Shown here piece by piece: positions 27,721 to 38,148 of a stretch of 64,000 nt of DNA. The stretch is from an uncultured beta proteobacterium (GTDB lineage Bacteria > Pseudomonadota > Gammaproteobacteria > Burkholderiales > Burkholderiaceae_C), in the NCBI GenBank assembly GCA_903830985.1, contig CAIKVZ010000240.1, positions 24,619 through 88,618 on the forward strand. The letters are read 5' to 3'. Position numbers and translations under genes: made by a program. The notes under the pieces were generated by a model that had not been told where the DNA came from, searched no databases, and saw only the letters and a program-made list of their open reading frames with translations. Every line of letters starts with the position of its first letter. Position 1 is the first letter of the stretch.

Positions 27721-28578
27721 ATGCTCATCTTCAACCACTCATTCCGTGGGACGCTCGACGCCGAGCCTCACCTGTCGACGACTCGCCGAGATTGGCTCGG
27801 ACTGTGTGGCGCCTCGGTGCTGCTCGGTACTTCGGCCTGCGCCGGTCCGAGACTCACCGCCATGGCTTCGGCCATGGCGCCGGGCGGCACGCTGCGCGCC
27901 TGCATCAACCTGGGCAACCCGATCCTGGCGCGCCGTGATTCCGTGAGTGGGCAGGCGCTCGGCGTATCGGTCGATCTGGCGCGCTTGCTGGCAGAGCAGT
28001 TGGGCGTGCCAATTGAGTTGCTCGTGGTCGACGCCGCCGGAAAATCCGTGGAAACGGTGCGATCGGGTCAGGCGGACGTCGGCTTCTTTGCCATCGACCC
28101 GATGCGCAGCGACGGCATCCGTTTCACTGCGCCCTATGTGCTGATCGAGGGGGCCTACCTGGTGCGGCAGGGCTCGCCGCTCACGGACAGGGCGCAAGTC
28201 GACCAGGCTGGGCATCGCGTCATGGTCGGCCAGTCCAGCGTCTATGACCTGTATCTGACGCGCTCGCTCAAGTCGGCAAGCATCCTGCGCTCGCCGACTT
28301 CACCGACCGTGGTCGATGCCTTCCTTGCGCAAAACGCGGATGTGGCCGCCGGCGTCAAACAGCAGCTCGAAGCCGACGCCGCGCGCATCGGCGGGGTGCG
28401 CCTTTTGCCGGGACGCTTCATGGTGATCGAACAGGCAATGGGCCTGCCGCAGGGGAGGGGCGCGGCAGCGCAGGCGGCGCTCGCCTCCTTTGTTGAATCG
28501 GCCAAGGCCAGCGGCTTCGTCGCCAGGGCTCTGGAGCGTCACGGCATTCAGGGTGCTGCGGTCGCACCTGCAGCTTGA
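27721..28578 (+). CDS. Orphan extracellular solute-binding protein, family 3
   Basis: The 285-aa protein has an N-terminal twin-arginine-like segment (STTRRDWLGLCGASVLLG, about residues 20-37) and a type II periplasmic binding fold of the polar-amino-acid family (GVSVDLARLLAEQLGVP; VRSGQADVGFFAIDPMRSDG). No permease or ATPase gene is adjacent. It starts three bases after the efflux permease stop, so it is probably in that operon, which is odd for a binding protein. It could act as a periplasmic sensor or scavenger. Confidence 0.72.
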   Translation: MLIFNHSFRGTLDAEPHLSTTRRDWLGLCGASVLLGTSACAGPRLTAMASAMAPGGTLRACINLGNPILARRDSVSGQALGVSVDLARLLAEQLGVPIELLVVDAAGKSVETVRSGQADVGFFAIDPMRSDGIRFTAPYVLIEGAYLVRQGSPLTDRAQVDQAGHRVMVGQSSVYDLYLTRSLKSASILRSPTSPTVVDAFLAQNADVAAGVKQQLEADAARIGGVRLLPGRFMVIEQAMGLPQGRGAAAQAALASFVESAKASGFVARALERHGIQGAAVAPAA

Positions 28579-28581
28579 GAA

Positions 28582-28603
28582 TATACTGTACTGTCTGTAC
28601 GGT
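28582..28603 (+). promoter_or_regulatory. Promoter -10 with overlapping operator of the toxin-antitoxin pair
   Basis: TATACT at 28582-28587 is a near-consensus -10. It is overlapped by the dyad ACTGTAC (28585-28591) and GTACGGT (28597-28603), inverted with one mismatch, just ahead of AAGGAG and the antitoxin ATG. Antitoxins of this type repress their own operon by binding such dyads. No clear -35 is seen. Confidence 0.5.
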
Positions 28604-28616
28604 TAAGGAGTTCTAC

Positions 28617-28871
28617 ATGCGACGTACTTCCAGCTATGGTTTGGAGCAGGCCCGGATTCAATTGCCCGCCATCGCCGCCAATGCCAATGCGGGTGTGGCG
28701 AGCGTGATCACGCGGCACGGCAGGCCGTATGCGGCGATCGTGCCGGTACAGGACCTGAAGGGCGCGCACCCGGCATCCGGAATCCTGTCGCTGCGCGGCT
28801 CAGGGCGCGGACTGTGGCCTTCGCCAGCGAAGGCGATCGCCGAGTTGCGCGATGAATGGGGTGACGCGTGA
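28617..28871 (+). CDS. Phd/YefM-family antitoxin
   Basis: The 84-aa protein reads MRRTSSYGLEQARIQLPAIA and contains the prevent-host-death pattern of a short DNA-binding domain (VITRHGRPYAAIVP, about residues 29-42) followed by a tail that would bind the toxin. AAGGAG at 28605-28610 with a six-base spacer sets the start. It overlaps the PIN-domain gene by GTGA, the classic antitoxin-toxin layout. Confidence 0.8.
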   Translation: MRRTSSYGLEQARIQLPAIAANANAGVASVITRHGRPYAAIVPVQDLKGAHPASGILSLRGSGRGLWPSPAKAIAELRDEWGDA

Positions 28872-29326
28872 CCCCTGGGCGCGAGGCCAAGGGACCTGCG
28901 CCGCGCTTGTGGGGCGGCTTGCCTGCGGGGGCGACCGTGCTGGTGGACACGGCACCGTTTATCTTCCTGCTGGAAGGGCACCCGAAATTCGCCGATCAAT
29001 TCACCGGATTGTTTGAAGCAGCGCAAGACGGCGAGTTGCACATCGCCCTGTCCACCATCACGCTGGCGGAGGTGCTCACCGGGCCGTTCAAGGCCGGGCA
29101 GGCGGCGCTGGCCAAGCGCTATGAAAAGGCCTTGCAGCAATACAACGTGATTCCGGTGTCAGCGACGATTGCCGCGTTGGCCGCTCAAATGCGCGTCACT
29201 TATCGCCTGAAATTGCCGGACGCGATTCAACTGGCAAGCGCCCTGGACATCGGCGCTGCCGCGCTCGTCACGCACGATCGGGACTTCTCACGCGTGACGG
29301 GCATCGACATCCTGACCGCTGGTTGA
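28868..29326 (+). CDS. PIN-domain ribonuclease toxin (VapC-like)
   Basis: The 152-aa protein starts at GTG inside the antitoxin stop. After a 20-residue extension it shows the PIN-domain acidic residues: Asp in VLVDTAPFIF, Glu in TLAEVL, Asp in LPDAIQLASA and Asp in VTHDRDF. VapC toxins cut tRNA or rRNA when free of antitoxin. The N-terminal extension is longer than usual; the internal ATG-less stretch leaves no better start. It ends four bases before the ileS stop on the other strand. Confidence 0.82.
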   Translation: MTPGREAKGPAPRLWGGLPAGATVLVDTAPFIFLLEGHPKFADQFTGLFEAAQDGELHIALSTITLAEVLTGPFKAGQAALAKRYEKALQQYNVIPVSATIAALAAQMRVTYRLKLPDAIQLASALDIGAAALVTHDRDFSRVTGIDILTAG

Positions 29327-29330
29327 GCCT

Positions 29331-32168
29331 TTAGGCATACGCCCGGACCTCGCCCTCACCATACAGGTTGGTCACGCAGCGCCCGCAGATCGTCGGATGC
29401 GCCGGATCCACGCCCACGTCGTCACAGTAGTGCCAGCAGCGTTCGCATTTCACGTCTTCCGAAGCGGCAACACTGATGGCCTGCGTGTTGCCCGCGACCA
29501 GGGTCAGGGCCGACGTGATGAAGACGAACTTCAGGTCACCGCCCAGGCTGGACAGCAGGGCATGGTCTTCGGGTCCGGCCGTGAGCGTCACCCTGGCTTG
29601 CAAGGAGGATCCCACCAGGCCGCCGGCGCGCAGGGTCTCGATCTCCTTGTTCACCTGCTCGCGAACAGTGCGGATGCGGCTCCATTTGGCAAGCAGGGCC
29701 TCGTCGGCGGCCGTCGCGTCGGGGTAGGACCAGTAGGTCTCCATGAAGATGGATTCGGCGCTGCCCAGCAGCGGCCAGGCCTCCTCGGCGGTGAAGCTCA
29801 GAAACGGCGCGATCTGGCGCACGAAGCCCTGCGTGATCTGCCATAGCGCCGTCTGCGCGCTGCGCCGCGCCAGTGACTTGGGAGCGGTGGTGTAGAGCCG
29901 GTCCTTGAGCACGTCCAGGTAAAACGCGCCCAGGTCTTCGCTGCAATACACCTGCAGCTTGGCCACCACAGGGTGGAACTCGTAGACCTCGTAATGCGCC
30001 AGCACCTCGGCCTGCATCTGCGCGGCGCGCGCCAGCGCGTAGCGGTCGATCTCCAGCAGTTGCGCGGCGGGAACGGCGTCCTGGGACGGATCGAAGTCGC
30101 TGATGTTGGCGAGCAGGAACTTCAGCGTGTTGCGCATGCGCCGGTAGGTGTCGACCACGCGCGCCAGGATCTTGGCGTCGATCCCCAAGTCGCCGGAGTA
30201 GTCGGTGGCGGCGCACCACAGGCGGATGATCTCGGCGCCCATCTTGTCGCTCACCTCCTGCGGCGCGACCACATTGCCCTCGCTCTTGCTCATCTTGCGG
30301 CCTTTGCCATCGACGACAAAGCCGTGCGTCAACAGGCCGCGGTAGGGCGCGCGGTCGTACATGGCGCAGGCCGTGAGCAGGGAGGAGTGGAACCAGCCAC
30401 GGTGCTGGTCATGGCCTTCCAGGTAGAGATCGGCCTCGGGGCCGCTGGCGTGCCCGCTGCCGGCGTGCGAGCCCTTGAGCACGGTGGTGTGTGTGGTGCC
30501 GGAGTCGAACCACACTTCCAGGATGTCGGTGCTCTTGGTGTAATGTTCCGCGTCGGCCGCGCCGATGATGCTCTCGGCGCTGGCCTTGCTCCACGCTTCG
30601 ATGCCGCCCTGTTGCACCATGTCGGCAGCCTGGTCCATGATCTCCAGGGTGCGCGGGTGCAGTTCGCCCGAGTCCTTGTGCAGGAAGAAGGGCACCGGCA
30701 CGCCCCAACTGCGCTGGCGGCTGATGCACCAGTCGGGGCGGTTCGCGATCATGTCGCGCAGTCGCGTGCGGCCGTTCTCCGGGAAGAAATCGGTCTGTGA
30801 AATGGCGTCGAGTGCCAGCTGGCGCAGTGTTTTTGCGGCCTTGTCCTTGGTGAAAACGCCCACGCCCTCGTCCATGCGCACAAACCATTGCGCCGCTGCG
30901 CGGTAGATCACCGGCGTCTTGTGGCGCCAGCAGTGCGGGTAGCTGTGCGTGATGGTGCTGGTGGCGAACAAGCGGTCGGCCGCGCCCAGCGCCTCGATGA
31001 TGATGGGGCAGGCCTTCCAGATGTTCAGGCCGCCGAACAGCGGCAGCTCGGGCGCGTACTGGCCGTTGCCCTGCACCGGGTTCAGGATGTCGTCGTACTT
31101 CATGCCGTGCGCCACGCAGGAGTTGAAATCCTCCACGCCATAGGCGGGTGCCGAATGCACGATGCCGGTGCCGTCCTCGGCCGTGGCGTAGTCGGCCAGA
31201 TAGACCGGGCTGAGCCGGTCAAAGCCTGCGTCCACATGGGCCAGCGGGTGTCTGAAGTTCAGACCGCCCAGGCGTTCGCCCAGGGTGGTGGCCAGCACCG
31301 TGCCTTCAATGCCGTAACGCTCCAGACACTTCTCCACCAGCACGCTGGCCAGTACCAGCAGGCCGCGCGGCGTTTGCACCAGGGAATAGTCCAGGTCCGG
31401 GTTCAGGTTCAGCGCCTGGTTCGCGGGGATGGTCCAGGCGGTGGTGGTCCAGATCACGGCGAATGCCGGTTGTTCAATGGATGCCAAGCCAAAGGCGGTG
31501 GCAAGCTTCTCGGGCTCGGCGCACAGAAAGGCCACGTCCAGGGTCTGCGACTTCTTGTCGGCGTATTCGATCTCGAACTCGGCCAGCGAGGAGCCGCAGT
31601 CGAAGCACCAGTAGACGGGCTTCAGTCCCCGGTACACGAAGCCGCGCTCCACCACGCGCTTGAAGGCGCGGATTTCATTCGCCTCGGTCTCGAATTCCAT
31701 GGTGCGGTAGGGCTTTTCCCACAGGCCCAGCACGCCCAGGCGCTTGAAATCGCTGCGCTGCTGGTCGATCTGCTCGGTGGCAAAGGCGCGGCTCTTGGCC
31801 TGCATTTCGTCGCGCGGCAGTTTGCGCCCGAACAGCTTTTCGATGGCATTCTCGATCGGCAGGCCGTGGCAGTCCCAGCCCGGGATGTAGGCTGCGTCCA
31901 TGCCTTTGAGCTGGCGCGCCTTGACGATCATGTCCTTGAGGATCTTGTTGGCCGCGTGGCCGATGTGGATCTTGCCGTTGGCGTAGGGCGGGCCGTCGTG
32001 CAGGATGAACTTGGGCGCACCGGCGCGCGCCGCACGCAGTTTCTGGTAGATGCCCTTGTCCTCCCATTCCTTGACCCAGCCAGGTTCGCGCTTGGGCAGA
32101 TCGCCGCGCATCGGGAAGGGTGTGTCGGGCAGGTTCAGGGTGCTGCGGTAATCGGTCTTGTCGGTCAT
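29331..32168 (-). CDS. ileS: Isoleucyl-tRNA synthetase
   Basis: The 945-aa class I synthetase charges tRNA-Ile. It shows the HIGH motif ([11 protein letters not shown], about residue 68), the KMSKS motif ([10 protein letters not shown]), the long editing insertion between them, and a C-terminal zinc knuckle (CERCWHYC and CGRC). Length and layout match the bacterial eukaryote-unlike IleRS. It is 149 bp downstream of ribF on the same strand. Confidence 0.97.
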   Translation of the reverse strand: MTDKTDYRSTLNLPDTPFPMRGDLPKREPGWVKEWEDKGIYQKLRAARAGAPKFILHDGPPYANGKIHIGHAANKILKDMIVKARQLKGMDAAYIPGWDCHGLPIENAIEKLFGRKLPRDEMQAKSRAFATEQIDQQRSDFKRLGVLGLWEKPYRTMEFETEANEIRAFKRVVERGFVYRGLKPVYWCFDCGSSLAEFEIEYADKKSQTLDVAFLCAEPEKLATAFGLASIEQPAFAVIWTTTAWTIPANQALNLNPDLDYSLVQTPRGLLVLASVLVEKCLERYGIEGTVLATTLGERLGGLNFRHPLAHVDAGFDRLSPVYLADYATAEDGTGIVHSAPAYGVEDFNSCVAHGMKYDDILNPVQGNGQYAPELPLFGGLNIWKACPIIIEALGAADRLFATSTITHSYPHCWRHKTPVIYRAAAQWFVRMDEGVGVFTKDKAAKTLRQLALDAISQTDFFPENGRTRLRDMIANRPDWCISRQRSWGVPVPFFLHKDSGELHPRTLEIMDQAADMVQQGGIEAWSKASAESIIGAADAEHYTKSTDILEVWFDSGTTHTTVLKGSHAGSGHASGPEADLYLEGHDQHRGWFHSSLLTACAMYDRAPYRGLLTHGFVVDGKGRKMSKSEGNVVAPQEVSDKMGAEIIRLWCAATDYSGDLGIDAKILARVVDTYRRMRNTLKFLLANISDFDPSQDAVPAAQLLEIDRYALARAAQMQAEVLAHYEVYEFHPVVAKLQVYCSEDLGAFYLDVLKDRLYTTAPKSLARRSAQTALWQITQGFVRQIAPFLSFTAEEAWPLLGSAESIFMETYWSYPDATAADEALLAKWSRIRTVREQVNKEIETLRAGGLVGSSLQARVTLTAGPEDHALLSSLGGDLKFVFITSALTLVAGNTQAISVAASEDVKCERCWHYCDDVGVDPAHPTICGRCVTNLYGEGEVRAYA

Positions 32169-32317
32169 GGAAATATCTTCTTGGGTGCGTTTACAGGCTC
32201 AGCCCGAACCGTGAGAGGTTCGGTGCCGCAGATCAGGCTGGATGCTCGGGGGAATCGCCGCCACTTTCGAATTCCCGGCGCTGTATGGGGTGCTCGACCC
32301 GGGGCAGCGCAAGAGCT

Positions 32318-33328
32318 TCAAATTCGGTCGCGCGTGGTCTGGCGATGGGTCTGGGCGTGCAGCGAACTGAAATAGCTGCGGGCGTCGGCGCAATCGCGCG
32401 CGATACCGCGCGTCAGCGCCTCGAGCCCGTCGTACTTCAATTCGTCGTGCAGTTTGTGCAGCAGTTCCACGCGGATGATTTTACCGTAGGCCCCCTCGTC
32501 GCCCAGTGCCTCAGGCCAGTCCAGGCAATGCGTCTCCAGCAGCACGCGCCCGCCGTTCACGTCGTTGGCGTCCAGCGAAGGCCGGATACCCAGATTCGCC
32601 ACACCGGGCAGCGGCTCCGACGACAAACCGTGCACGCGCACGGCAAAGATCCCGCTTGCCGCCGGTTTCCAATGGGAAAAGCGCAGGTTCAGCGTGCGGC
32701 AGCCCAGCGTGCGCCCAAGTTTTCGGCCGTGCACCACATGGCCGCTGATGCTGTAGGGCCGTCCCAGCAGTCGCTCTGCGTCGAGCATGCGGCCCTGGTT
32801 CAGGGCATCGCGCACGGCCGAACTGGAAACCCGCAAGCCATGCACCTCGTAGCTGTTCATGCGTGCCACGTCAAAGCCCAGGGTCTGACCGGCCGCGTCC
32901 AGCATGGCGTAGTCGCCGGCGCGGCGCGCGCCAAAGCGGAAGTCGTCGCCCACCAGCACGTAGCGCGCGCCGACGCCGCGCAGCAACACGTCGTCGATGA
33001 AAGCCTGGGGCGAGAGCGCGCACAGGCGCGCGTCAAAGGGCAGGACGACGCACTGATCAGCGCCGCAACGCTGCAATTCAGTGAGCTTGTCGCGCAGCGT
33101 GGCAATGCGTGCTGGTGCCAGGTCCGGCTGCCGGTTGATGGCGGCAAAGTAGTCGCGCGGATGCGGCTCGAAGGTCATGACGCAACTGGGCACGCCACGG
33201 TGCCTGGCCTCGCTGTTGAGCAGTGCCAGCATGGCCTGATGGCCACGGTGCACGCCGTCGAAGTTGCCTATCGTCAGCGCGCAGGCCGCAGCGATGTCGG
33301 GATGGTGAAAGCCGCGGAAAATTTGCAT
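32318..33328 (-). CDS. ribF: Bifunctional riboflavin kinase / FAD synthetase
   Basis: The 336-aa protein makes FMN then FAD. The N-terminal nucleotidyltransferase half has GNFDGVHRGHQAML (about residues 22-35) and the C-terminal flavokinase half has GRTLGCRTLNLRFS in place of the usual LGFPTANL, keeping the Thr and Asn. Position directly upstream of ileS is the conserved order. The start ATG at 33328 gives the usual MQIFRGFHH. Confidence 0.95.
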   Translation of the reverse strand: MQIFRGFHHPDIAAACALTIGNFDGVHRGHQAMLALLNSEARHRGVPSCVMTFEPHPRDYFAAINRQPDLAPARIATLRDKLTELQRCGADQCVVLPFDARLCALSPQAFIDDVLLRGVGARYVLVGDDFRFGARRAGDYAMLDAAGQTLGFDVARMNSYEVHGLRVSSSAVRDALNQGRMLDAERLLGRPYSISGHVVHGRKLGRTLGCRTLNLRFSHWKPAASGIFAVRVHGLSSEPLPGVANLGIRPSLDANDVNGGRVLLETHCLDWPEALGDEGAYGKIIRVELLHKLHDELKYDGLEALTRGIARDCADARSYFSSLHAQTHRQTTRDRI

Positions 33329-33478
33329 GGGTCAACTGGTTCGTTGCAGGCCACCGGCCTGGGTCCTGCCCGGCATGCCGAAGTGACACACAAAGCAGGT
33401 ATATTGTGCCTTTGCGACCAGCCCCCTGGCATGGGCTGGCCCCGAGTGAGTGACGTTTGTTGTTTATCGGAGCCTGCA

Positions 33479-34036
33479 TTGAAAGTCCTGAAGCTGTCTG
33501 CCCAAGGTTTGCCCCAGTCCTGGATCACGCTGGAACAGGCGGTGATCCACTACGCCGCGCAGGATGTGCGCTGGGAGATGGGCGTCGAAGTGGCGGTTTT
33601 TCGCGGCGGGCACAACGCCCTGACGGGCGAGCAGTCGATCATCACCGTGAACAGCATCATCGGCACCCGGGGTGTTCCCGGCATCAACCCCTTTCACCTC
33701 AAGCCCAGCCTGACCAATGCCAAGCTGTTTGCGCGGGACCGCAAACTGTGCGCCTACTGCGGCGACCTGTTCGACGACGAAGACCTGACGCGCGAGCACA
33801 TCATCCCGTTTGCACAGCAGGGTGTGGACACCTGGATGAACGTGGTCACGGCGTGCCGCGCCTGCAACCACCGCAAGAGCCACCGCACGCCCGAGCAGGC
33901 CAAAATGCCGTTGCTGTACACGCCCTATGTGCCCAGCCTGTGGGAGGATTTCATCCTGCGCAACCGGCGCATCCTGGCCGATCAGATGGGCTTTTTAATG
34001 GCGCATGTGCCGCGCACCTCGCGGCTTGTCGCCTGA
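33479..34036 (+). CDS. HNH endonuclease-family protein
   Basis: The 185-aa protein has an HNH module: CAYCGDLF, then DLTREHIIPFAQQGVD and NVVTACRACNHRKSHRTPEQ (zinc CxxC pairs around the catalytic His). The likely start is TTG 33479, with GGAG at 33469-33472, giving KVLKLSAQGLPQSW as the beginning; a GTG at 33446 is an alternative. The family is common in Burkholderiales and its role is not established. The frame stays open far upstream only because it runs antisense to ribF. Confidence 0.8.
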   Translation: MKVLKLSAQGLPQSWITLEQAVIHYAAQDVRWEMGVEVAVFRGGHNALTGEQSIITVNSIIGTRGVPGINPFHLKPSLTNAKLFARDRKLCAYCGDLFDDEDLTREHIIPFAQQGVDTWMNVVTACRACNHRKSHRTPEQAKMPLLYTPYVPSLWEDFILRNRRILADQMGFLMAHVPRTSRLVA

Positions 34037-34080
34037 CTTACCCTTCGGGCCAATTCGTCCCAGCCAGTCCTGACCCGACC

Positions 34081-34611
34081 TCAGCGCAGGGCGTCGATGC
34101 TGCCGGCAAAGGCCTGTACCTGCTGCCAATCGGTGAAGTCGATCACCGCCTTGGGATCGGTGGGCCCCTGCGTCATGCGCATGATCAAGCGGATCATGAA
34201 GCGGTCAAAAAAGCCGTAGCGAGGGTAGTCGAGCTTGCCGGCAAACACACCCAGCAGTTTCGGTTTCCAGCTGATCTGGCGCAGGAACTTGATCAGGTAG
34301 GGGTTGGTTGCAGGCGTGTTCTTTTCCGGCTTGCGCGCCACGATGTTCACGCTGAAAAAAGCGCTGGGCTTGCTCTCCAGCAGCGCCTGATGGCGCGTTA
34401 TGAATTGCGCAACGAGGGGTTGATGTTTGCCGTAGCGGATGCTCGCGCCGATCACGATCTTGTCGAATCCCGCCAGGTCGAGCGCATCGGCTTGCGCCAG
34501 GGGCAGCACCTGCACGCTGTGGCCCAACTGCTCCAGCACCTGCTGCTGGCGCGCGCAGATCTTGGGCGTATGGCCGTCGGTGGTGGCGTAGGCGATGAGG
34601 ATGCGGCTCAT
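34081..34611 (-). CDS. hemG: HemG-like flavodoxin-domain protein (protoporphyrinogen IX dehydrogenase)
   Basis: The 176-aa protein starts MSRILIAYATTDGHTPKIC, a flavodoxin FMN-binding loop, and continues VIGASIRYGKHQPLVAQFI, as in menaquinone-dependent protoporphyrinogen oxidase HemG. It ends with a basic segment (RFMIRLIMRMTQGP) that probably contacts the membrane. The start at 34611 is the only ATG before the FMN loop. A general flavodoxin role cannot be excluded. Confidence 0.75.
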   Translation of the reverse strand: MSRILIAYATTDGHTPKICARQQQVLEQLGHSVQVLPLAQADALDLAGFDKIVIGASIRYGKHQPLVAQFITRHQALLESKPSAFFSVNIVARKPEKNTPATNPYLIKFLRQISWKPKLLGVFAGKLDYPRYGFFDRFMIRLIMRMTQGPTDPKAVIDFTDWQQVQAFAGSIDALR

Positions 34612-34627
34612 GTCGGCATCTCGGTGT

Positions 34628-35437
<810 letters not shown>

Positions 35438-35446
35438 GGTCCGATC

Positions 35447-36418
35447 TTAATCAACCTGCGCGCCCGAGGCCTTGACGACCTTTTCGTACTTGGCCAGTTC
35501 GCTCTTCATGAAAGCGCCAAACTGCTCGGGTGTACTCGCCACCGGCTCGGCCATGAGGTTGGCGAAACGCGCCTGGGTCTCGGGCGCATTCAGCGCCGCG
35601 ACGAAAGCCTGGTTGAGCCGATTCAAGATCTCCTTCGGCGTGGCGGCGGGAACGACCAGCCCCCACCAGGTGTCGACCTCGAAGCCTGGCAGGGCTTCGT
35701 TCACGCAGGGCACGTCCGGCAACACCGCGCTGCGTTTCGCCGTGGTCACGGCCAACGCCTTGAGCTTGCCGGATTTGATGTTGGCGGAAGCCGCAGCCAG
35801 GTTGTCGAAATTGAAGTCCACCTGCGCGCTGAGCAGGGCGAGCTGCGCCGGGCTGGCGCCGTTGTAGGGAATGTGCACGGCAAAGATGCCGGCCTTGGCT
35901 TTGAACATTTCGCCCGCCAGATGCCCGGCACTGCCGTTGCCGCCGCTGCCGTAGTTGAGCTTGCCGGGGTTGGCGCGGGCATAGGCAATGAGGTCGGCCA
36001 AGGTGTTGATCCTGAGCCTGCGCGCAGTCTCGGCGTTGAGCACCAGCACATTGGGTACGCGCACCATCTGCGTCACGGGCGCAAAGTCGGTCGCCGCGTT
36101 GAACGGCATCTTGCGGTACAGCCAGGGGTTGATGGCGTGGGTGGCCACGGCGGCAATGCCCAGGGTGGTGCCATCCGGCGCGGACTTGGCCACCAGGTCG
36201 ACGCCGATGTTGCCGCCACCACCGGGCTTGTTCTCGATGATGACGGTGCCCAGGCTGCCTTTAACGCGCTCGGCCAGGATGCGCGCCGTGATGTCGATCG
36301 GACCGCCGGGTCCGTAGGGAACGATGATGCGTATCAGCTTGCCTGAAGAGGCCGGTTGAGCCAGGGCCAGGGTGCAGCACAGGGCCAACAGCGCGAGGAG
36401 AAAGCAGTTTCGATTCAT
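35447..36418 (-). CDS. Bug/TctC-family tripartite tricarboxylate transporter binding protein
   Basis: The 323-aa protein begins MNRNCFLLALLALCCTLALA (signal peptide) and has the Bug family pattern IRIIVPYGPGGPIDITARIL and VIIENKPGGGGNIGVDLV. These periplasmic proteins bind carboxylates and serve TctAB transporters or act as orphan sensors; no tctAB gene is nearby. An in-frame TTG five codons upstream is a weaker start. It lies 68 bp after the last methyltransferase gene and may be read from the same transcript. Confidence 0.87.
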   Translation of the reverse strand: MNRNCFLLALLALCCTLALAQPASSGKLIRIIVPYGPGGPIDITARILAERVKGSLGTVIIENKPGGGGNIGVDLVAKSAPDGTTLGIAAVATHAINPWLYRKMPFNAATDFAPVTQMVRVPNVLVLNAETARRLRINTLADLIAYARANPGKLNYGSGGNGSAGHLAGEMFKAKAGIFAVHIPYNGASPAQLALLSAQVDFNFDNLAAASANIKSGKLKALAVTTAKRSAVLPDVPCVNEALPGFEVDTWWGLVVPAATPKEILNRLNQAFVAALNAPETQARFANLMAEPVASTPEQFGAFMKSELAKYEKVVKASGAQVD

Positions 36419-36486
36419 CTTCTGATTGTGCAAGCAAAAACGCGAGGTTTCGCGGATGGCAGGATGGGTTCGGGCAAAGGTCCGCG

Positions 36487-37392
36487 CTACCGCTCCAGCA
36501 GGTGCCGTGGGTCAGGCACGTGCAGTTCGCTCAGACGAAAGAAGAGCCGTAGCGCGTCGAAATCCTTGCGCTGTGCCGGTTGCATGCGTTCCCAGTAGGC
36601 GTGCAGTGCCTGGCGATGCCCAGGGGACAGGCTTGAACTTTTCAAGGACGTCACAGCCACCATGAAAGGGATACCAAAGGTCTTGCGCAGTCGGGCCGAT
36701 GCAACGGTCGACTGCAAAACCGGGAGAAGATTCTGAAAATCCTCGCCGCGAAACGCGGCGCGCAGCGAGTTTTCATAATCATCGGCCAGAAACTGGCCAA
36801 GCCCCTGGACGCGTTCGCGCACGAAGTACCTGATCGTCGAAGTGCGTTTTAGCGCCGCGAAATCCATCAGGTGAATCGCACCGCCAGGCCGGGTGACGCG
36901 GGCCATTTCCTCGAAACAGCGCTGCAGCAAATCCAGGTCGGGCAGGTGGTGCAGGGCCAAAGTGGACATCACGAGGTCCACCGATTGATCGCCCAGCGAA
37001 GTCAAATTTGTGATGTCGCCGCGGATGAAGCTGAGGTTGTTCAGCCCGCGCTCGGCACGAAGTTCCTCGGCCCAGCGCAGCATTTCGGGCGACAGATCGA
37101 CGCCGATAAACTCGGCCTGCGGGTTGATCTCGGCCAGCGCCACCAGCAGGTTGGCAGGACCACAGGCGAGGTCCAGCACTTTCATTCCAGGGCGAATGGC
37201 GCCGCACAGCAGCAGCAGGTTTAACAGGTAGACCGAGGAACCATGACCGTCGACCAAACCGGCGTCCCGGTATTCGCGCACGTTTTCCGGGTTTTCCATG
37301 ACCAGATCCGGTTCCGGTATGCGTTTGCCTTGATAGTGGCGCGCGAACGATTCGGCCAGGACATGGGCAACCAGCATGATTTCATTCCGCAT
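36487..37392 (-). CDS. SAM-dependent methyltransferase (class I)
   Basis: The 301-aa protein contains the SAM-binding motif VLDLACGPANLLVAL (about residues 73-87), the acidic end of beta-2 (FIGVDLSPEM) and motif LVMSTLALHHLPD. It begins MRNEIMLVAHVLAESF; a TTG eight codons upstream also opens. Like the neighbour at 37.4-38.1 kb it belongs to the ubiquinone/sterol-type methyltransferases. It is the last biosynthetic gene of the minus-strand operon (36.5-43.1 kb). The substrate is unknown. Confidence 0.8.
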   Translation of the reverse strand: MRNEIMLVAHVLAESFARHYQGKRIPEPDLVMENPENVREYRDAGLVDGHGSSVYLLNLLLLCGAIRPGMKVLDLACGPANLLVALAEINPQAEFIGVDLSPEMLRWAEELRAERGLNNLSFIRGDITNLTSLGDQSVDLVMSTLALHHLPDLDLLQRCFEEMARVTRPGGAIHLMDFAALKRTSTIRYFVRERVQGLGQFLADDYENSLRAAFRGEDFQNLLPVLQSTVASARLRKTFGIPFMVAVTSLKSSSLSPGHRQALHAYWERMQPAQRKDFDALRLFFRLSELHVPDPRHLLER

Positions 37393-37443
37393 GGTCTCTT
37401 CGTCAGAACAAGGCAAGATGATCCAGAGTAATTTCGATCAATG

Positions 37444-38148
37444 CTACGCAGAAGTGGCGGTCTTCTTGCGTACCACCAATTCGTAGCAATTGCCTGAGAC
37501 TTCTTCCCGCAGGATTTCGAAACCTGCTTTCAGGATTCGGTTGCGCACATCGGACTCCTCATAGGGCGTCACCAGAATGCCCTTGCGGATGCCCCAGTCG
37601 TTGATGCGCTGGGCGATCGATCGCCAGGGCCAGCGTCCCCGGGGGTACAGCAGCACGTTGGCCGCCAGCGTCCCACCCGGCTTGAGGACCCTGTGCATTT
37701 CCTGCAACGCTGCATTCACCTGTGGCAGGCAGTGGATCGCATTGGCAATGTTGACGGTGTCGAAGGCGTCGCCCTCGAAAGGCATGGCAGCGGCATCCGC
37801 ATGCAGGAAGCGCATACCCGCTTGGCCTCGAAAGCGTTTCATGGCGCCTGCCAACATCGCCTCGGCATAATCGACACCGACGATATCGACCCTGGGCAGC
37901 CCCTTCCAGGCTCGCCAGCGCAGAATCATCTCAAGCAGGGTCCCAGTACCGCAGGCCACCTCCAGATGTCGCGTTCCCAGGTTCGCGCCAAACAGCCGGA
38001 TTTGTCGGGTCAAGCTGCTGTTGTAGGCGAAGGTCAGTATGAAGAAGCCGCGCAGGTCGTACCACCAGGGTTCTGACTTGTAAGCCGCCGCGATTTCTTC
38101 GGCGGATTTTGCTTCTGCATGCTTTCTTTCATCAGGTTTTGTCGCCAT
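37444..38148 (-). CDS. SAM-dependent methyltransferase (UbiE/COQ5-like)
   Basis: The 234-aa protein has the SAM motif LEVACGTGTLLEMIL (about residues 69-83) and HADAAAMPFEGDAFDTVNIA, typical of small-molecule C- or O-methyltransferases. ATG 38148 is chosen over 38166 because GGAA lies eight bases upstream and both overlap the glycosyltransferase gene (overlap 17 nt). The overlap shows co-translation with the biosynthetic cluster. Confidence 0.8.
   Translation of the reverse strand: MATKPDERKHAEAKSAEEIAAAYKSEPWWYDLRGFFILTFAYNSSLTRQIRLFGANLGTRHLEVACGTGTLLEMILRWRAWKGLPRVDIVGVDYAEAMLAGAMKRFRGQAGMRFLHADAAAMPFEGDAFDTVNIANAIHCLPQVNAALQEMHRVLKPGGTLAANVLLYPRGRWPWRSIAQRINDWGIRKGILVTPYEESDVRNRILKAGFEILREEVSGNCYELVVRKKTATSA

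Noticed and set aside
24280..27738. A 1152-codon minus-strand open frame opposite the RND permease
   Set aside because: It mirrors the codon pattern of the recognised permease and matches no protein family.
32120..33478. A very long forward open frame leading into the HNH gene
   Set aside because: It runs antisense to ribF, has no ribosome site, and its length is explained by high GC content. The HNH gene starts near 33479.
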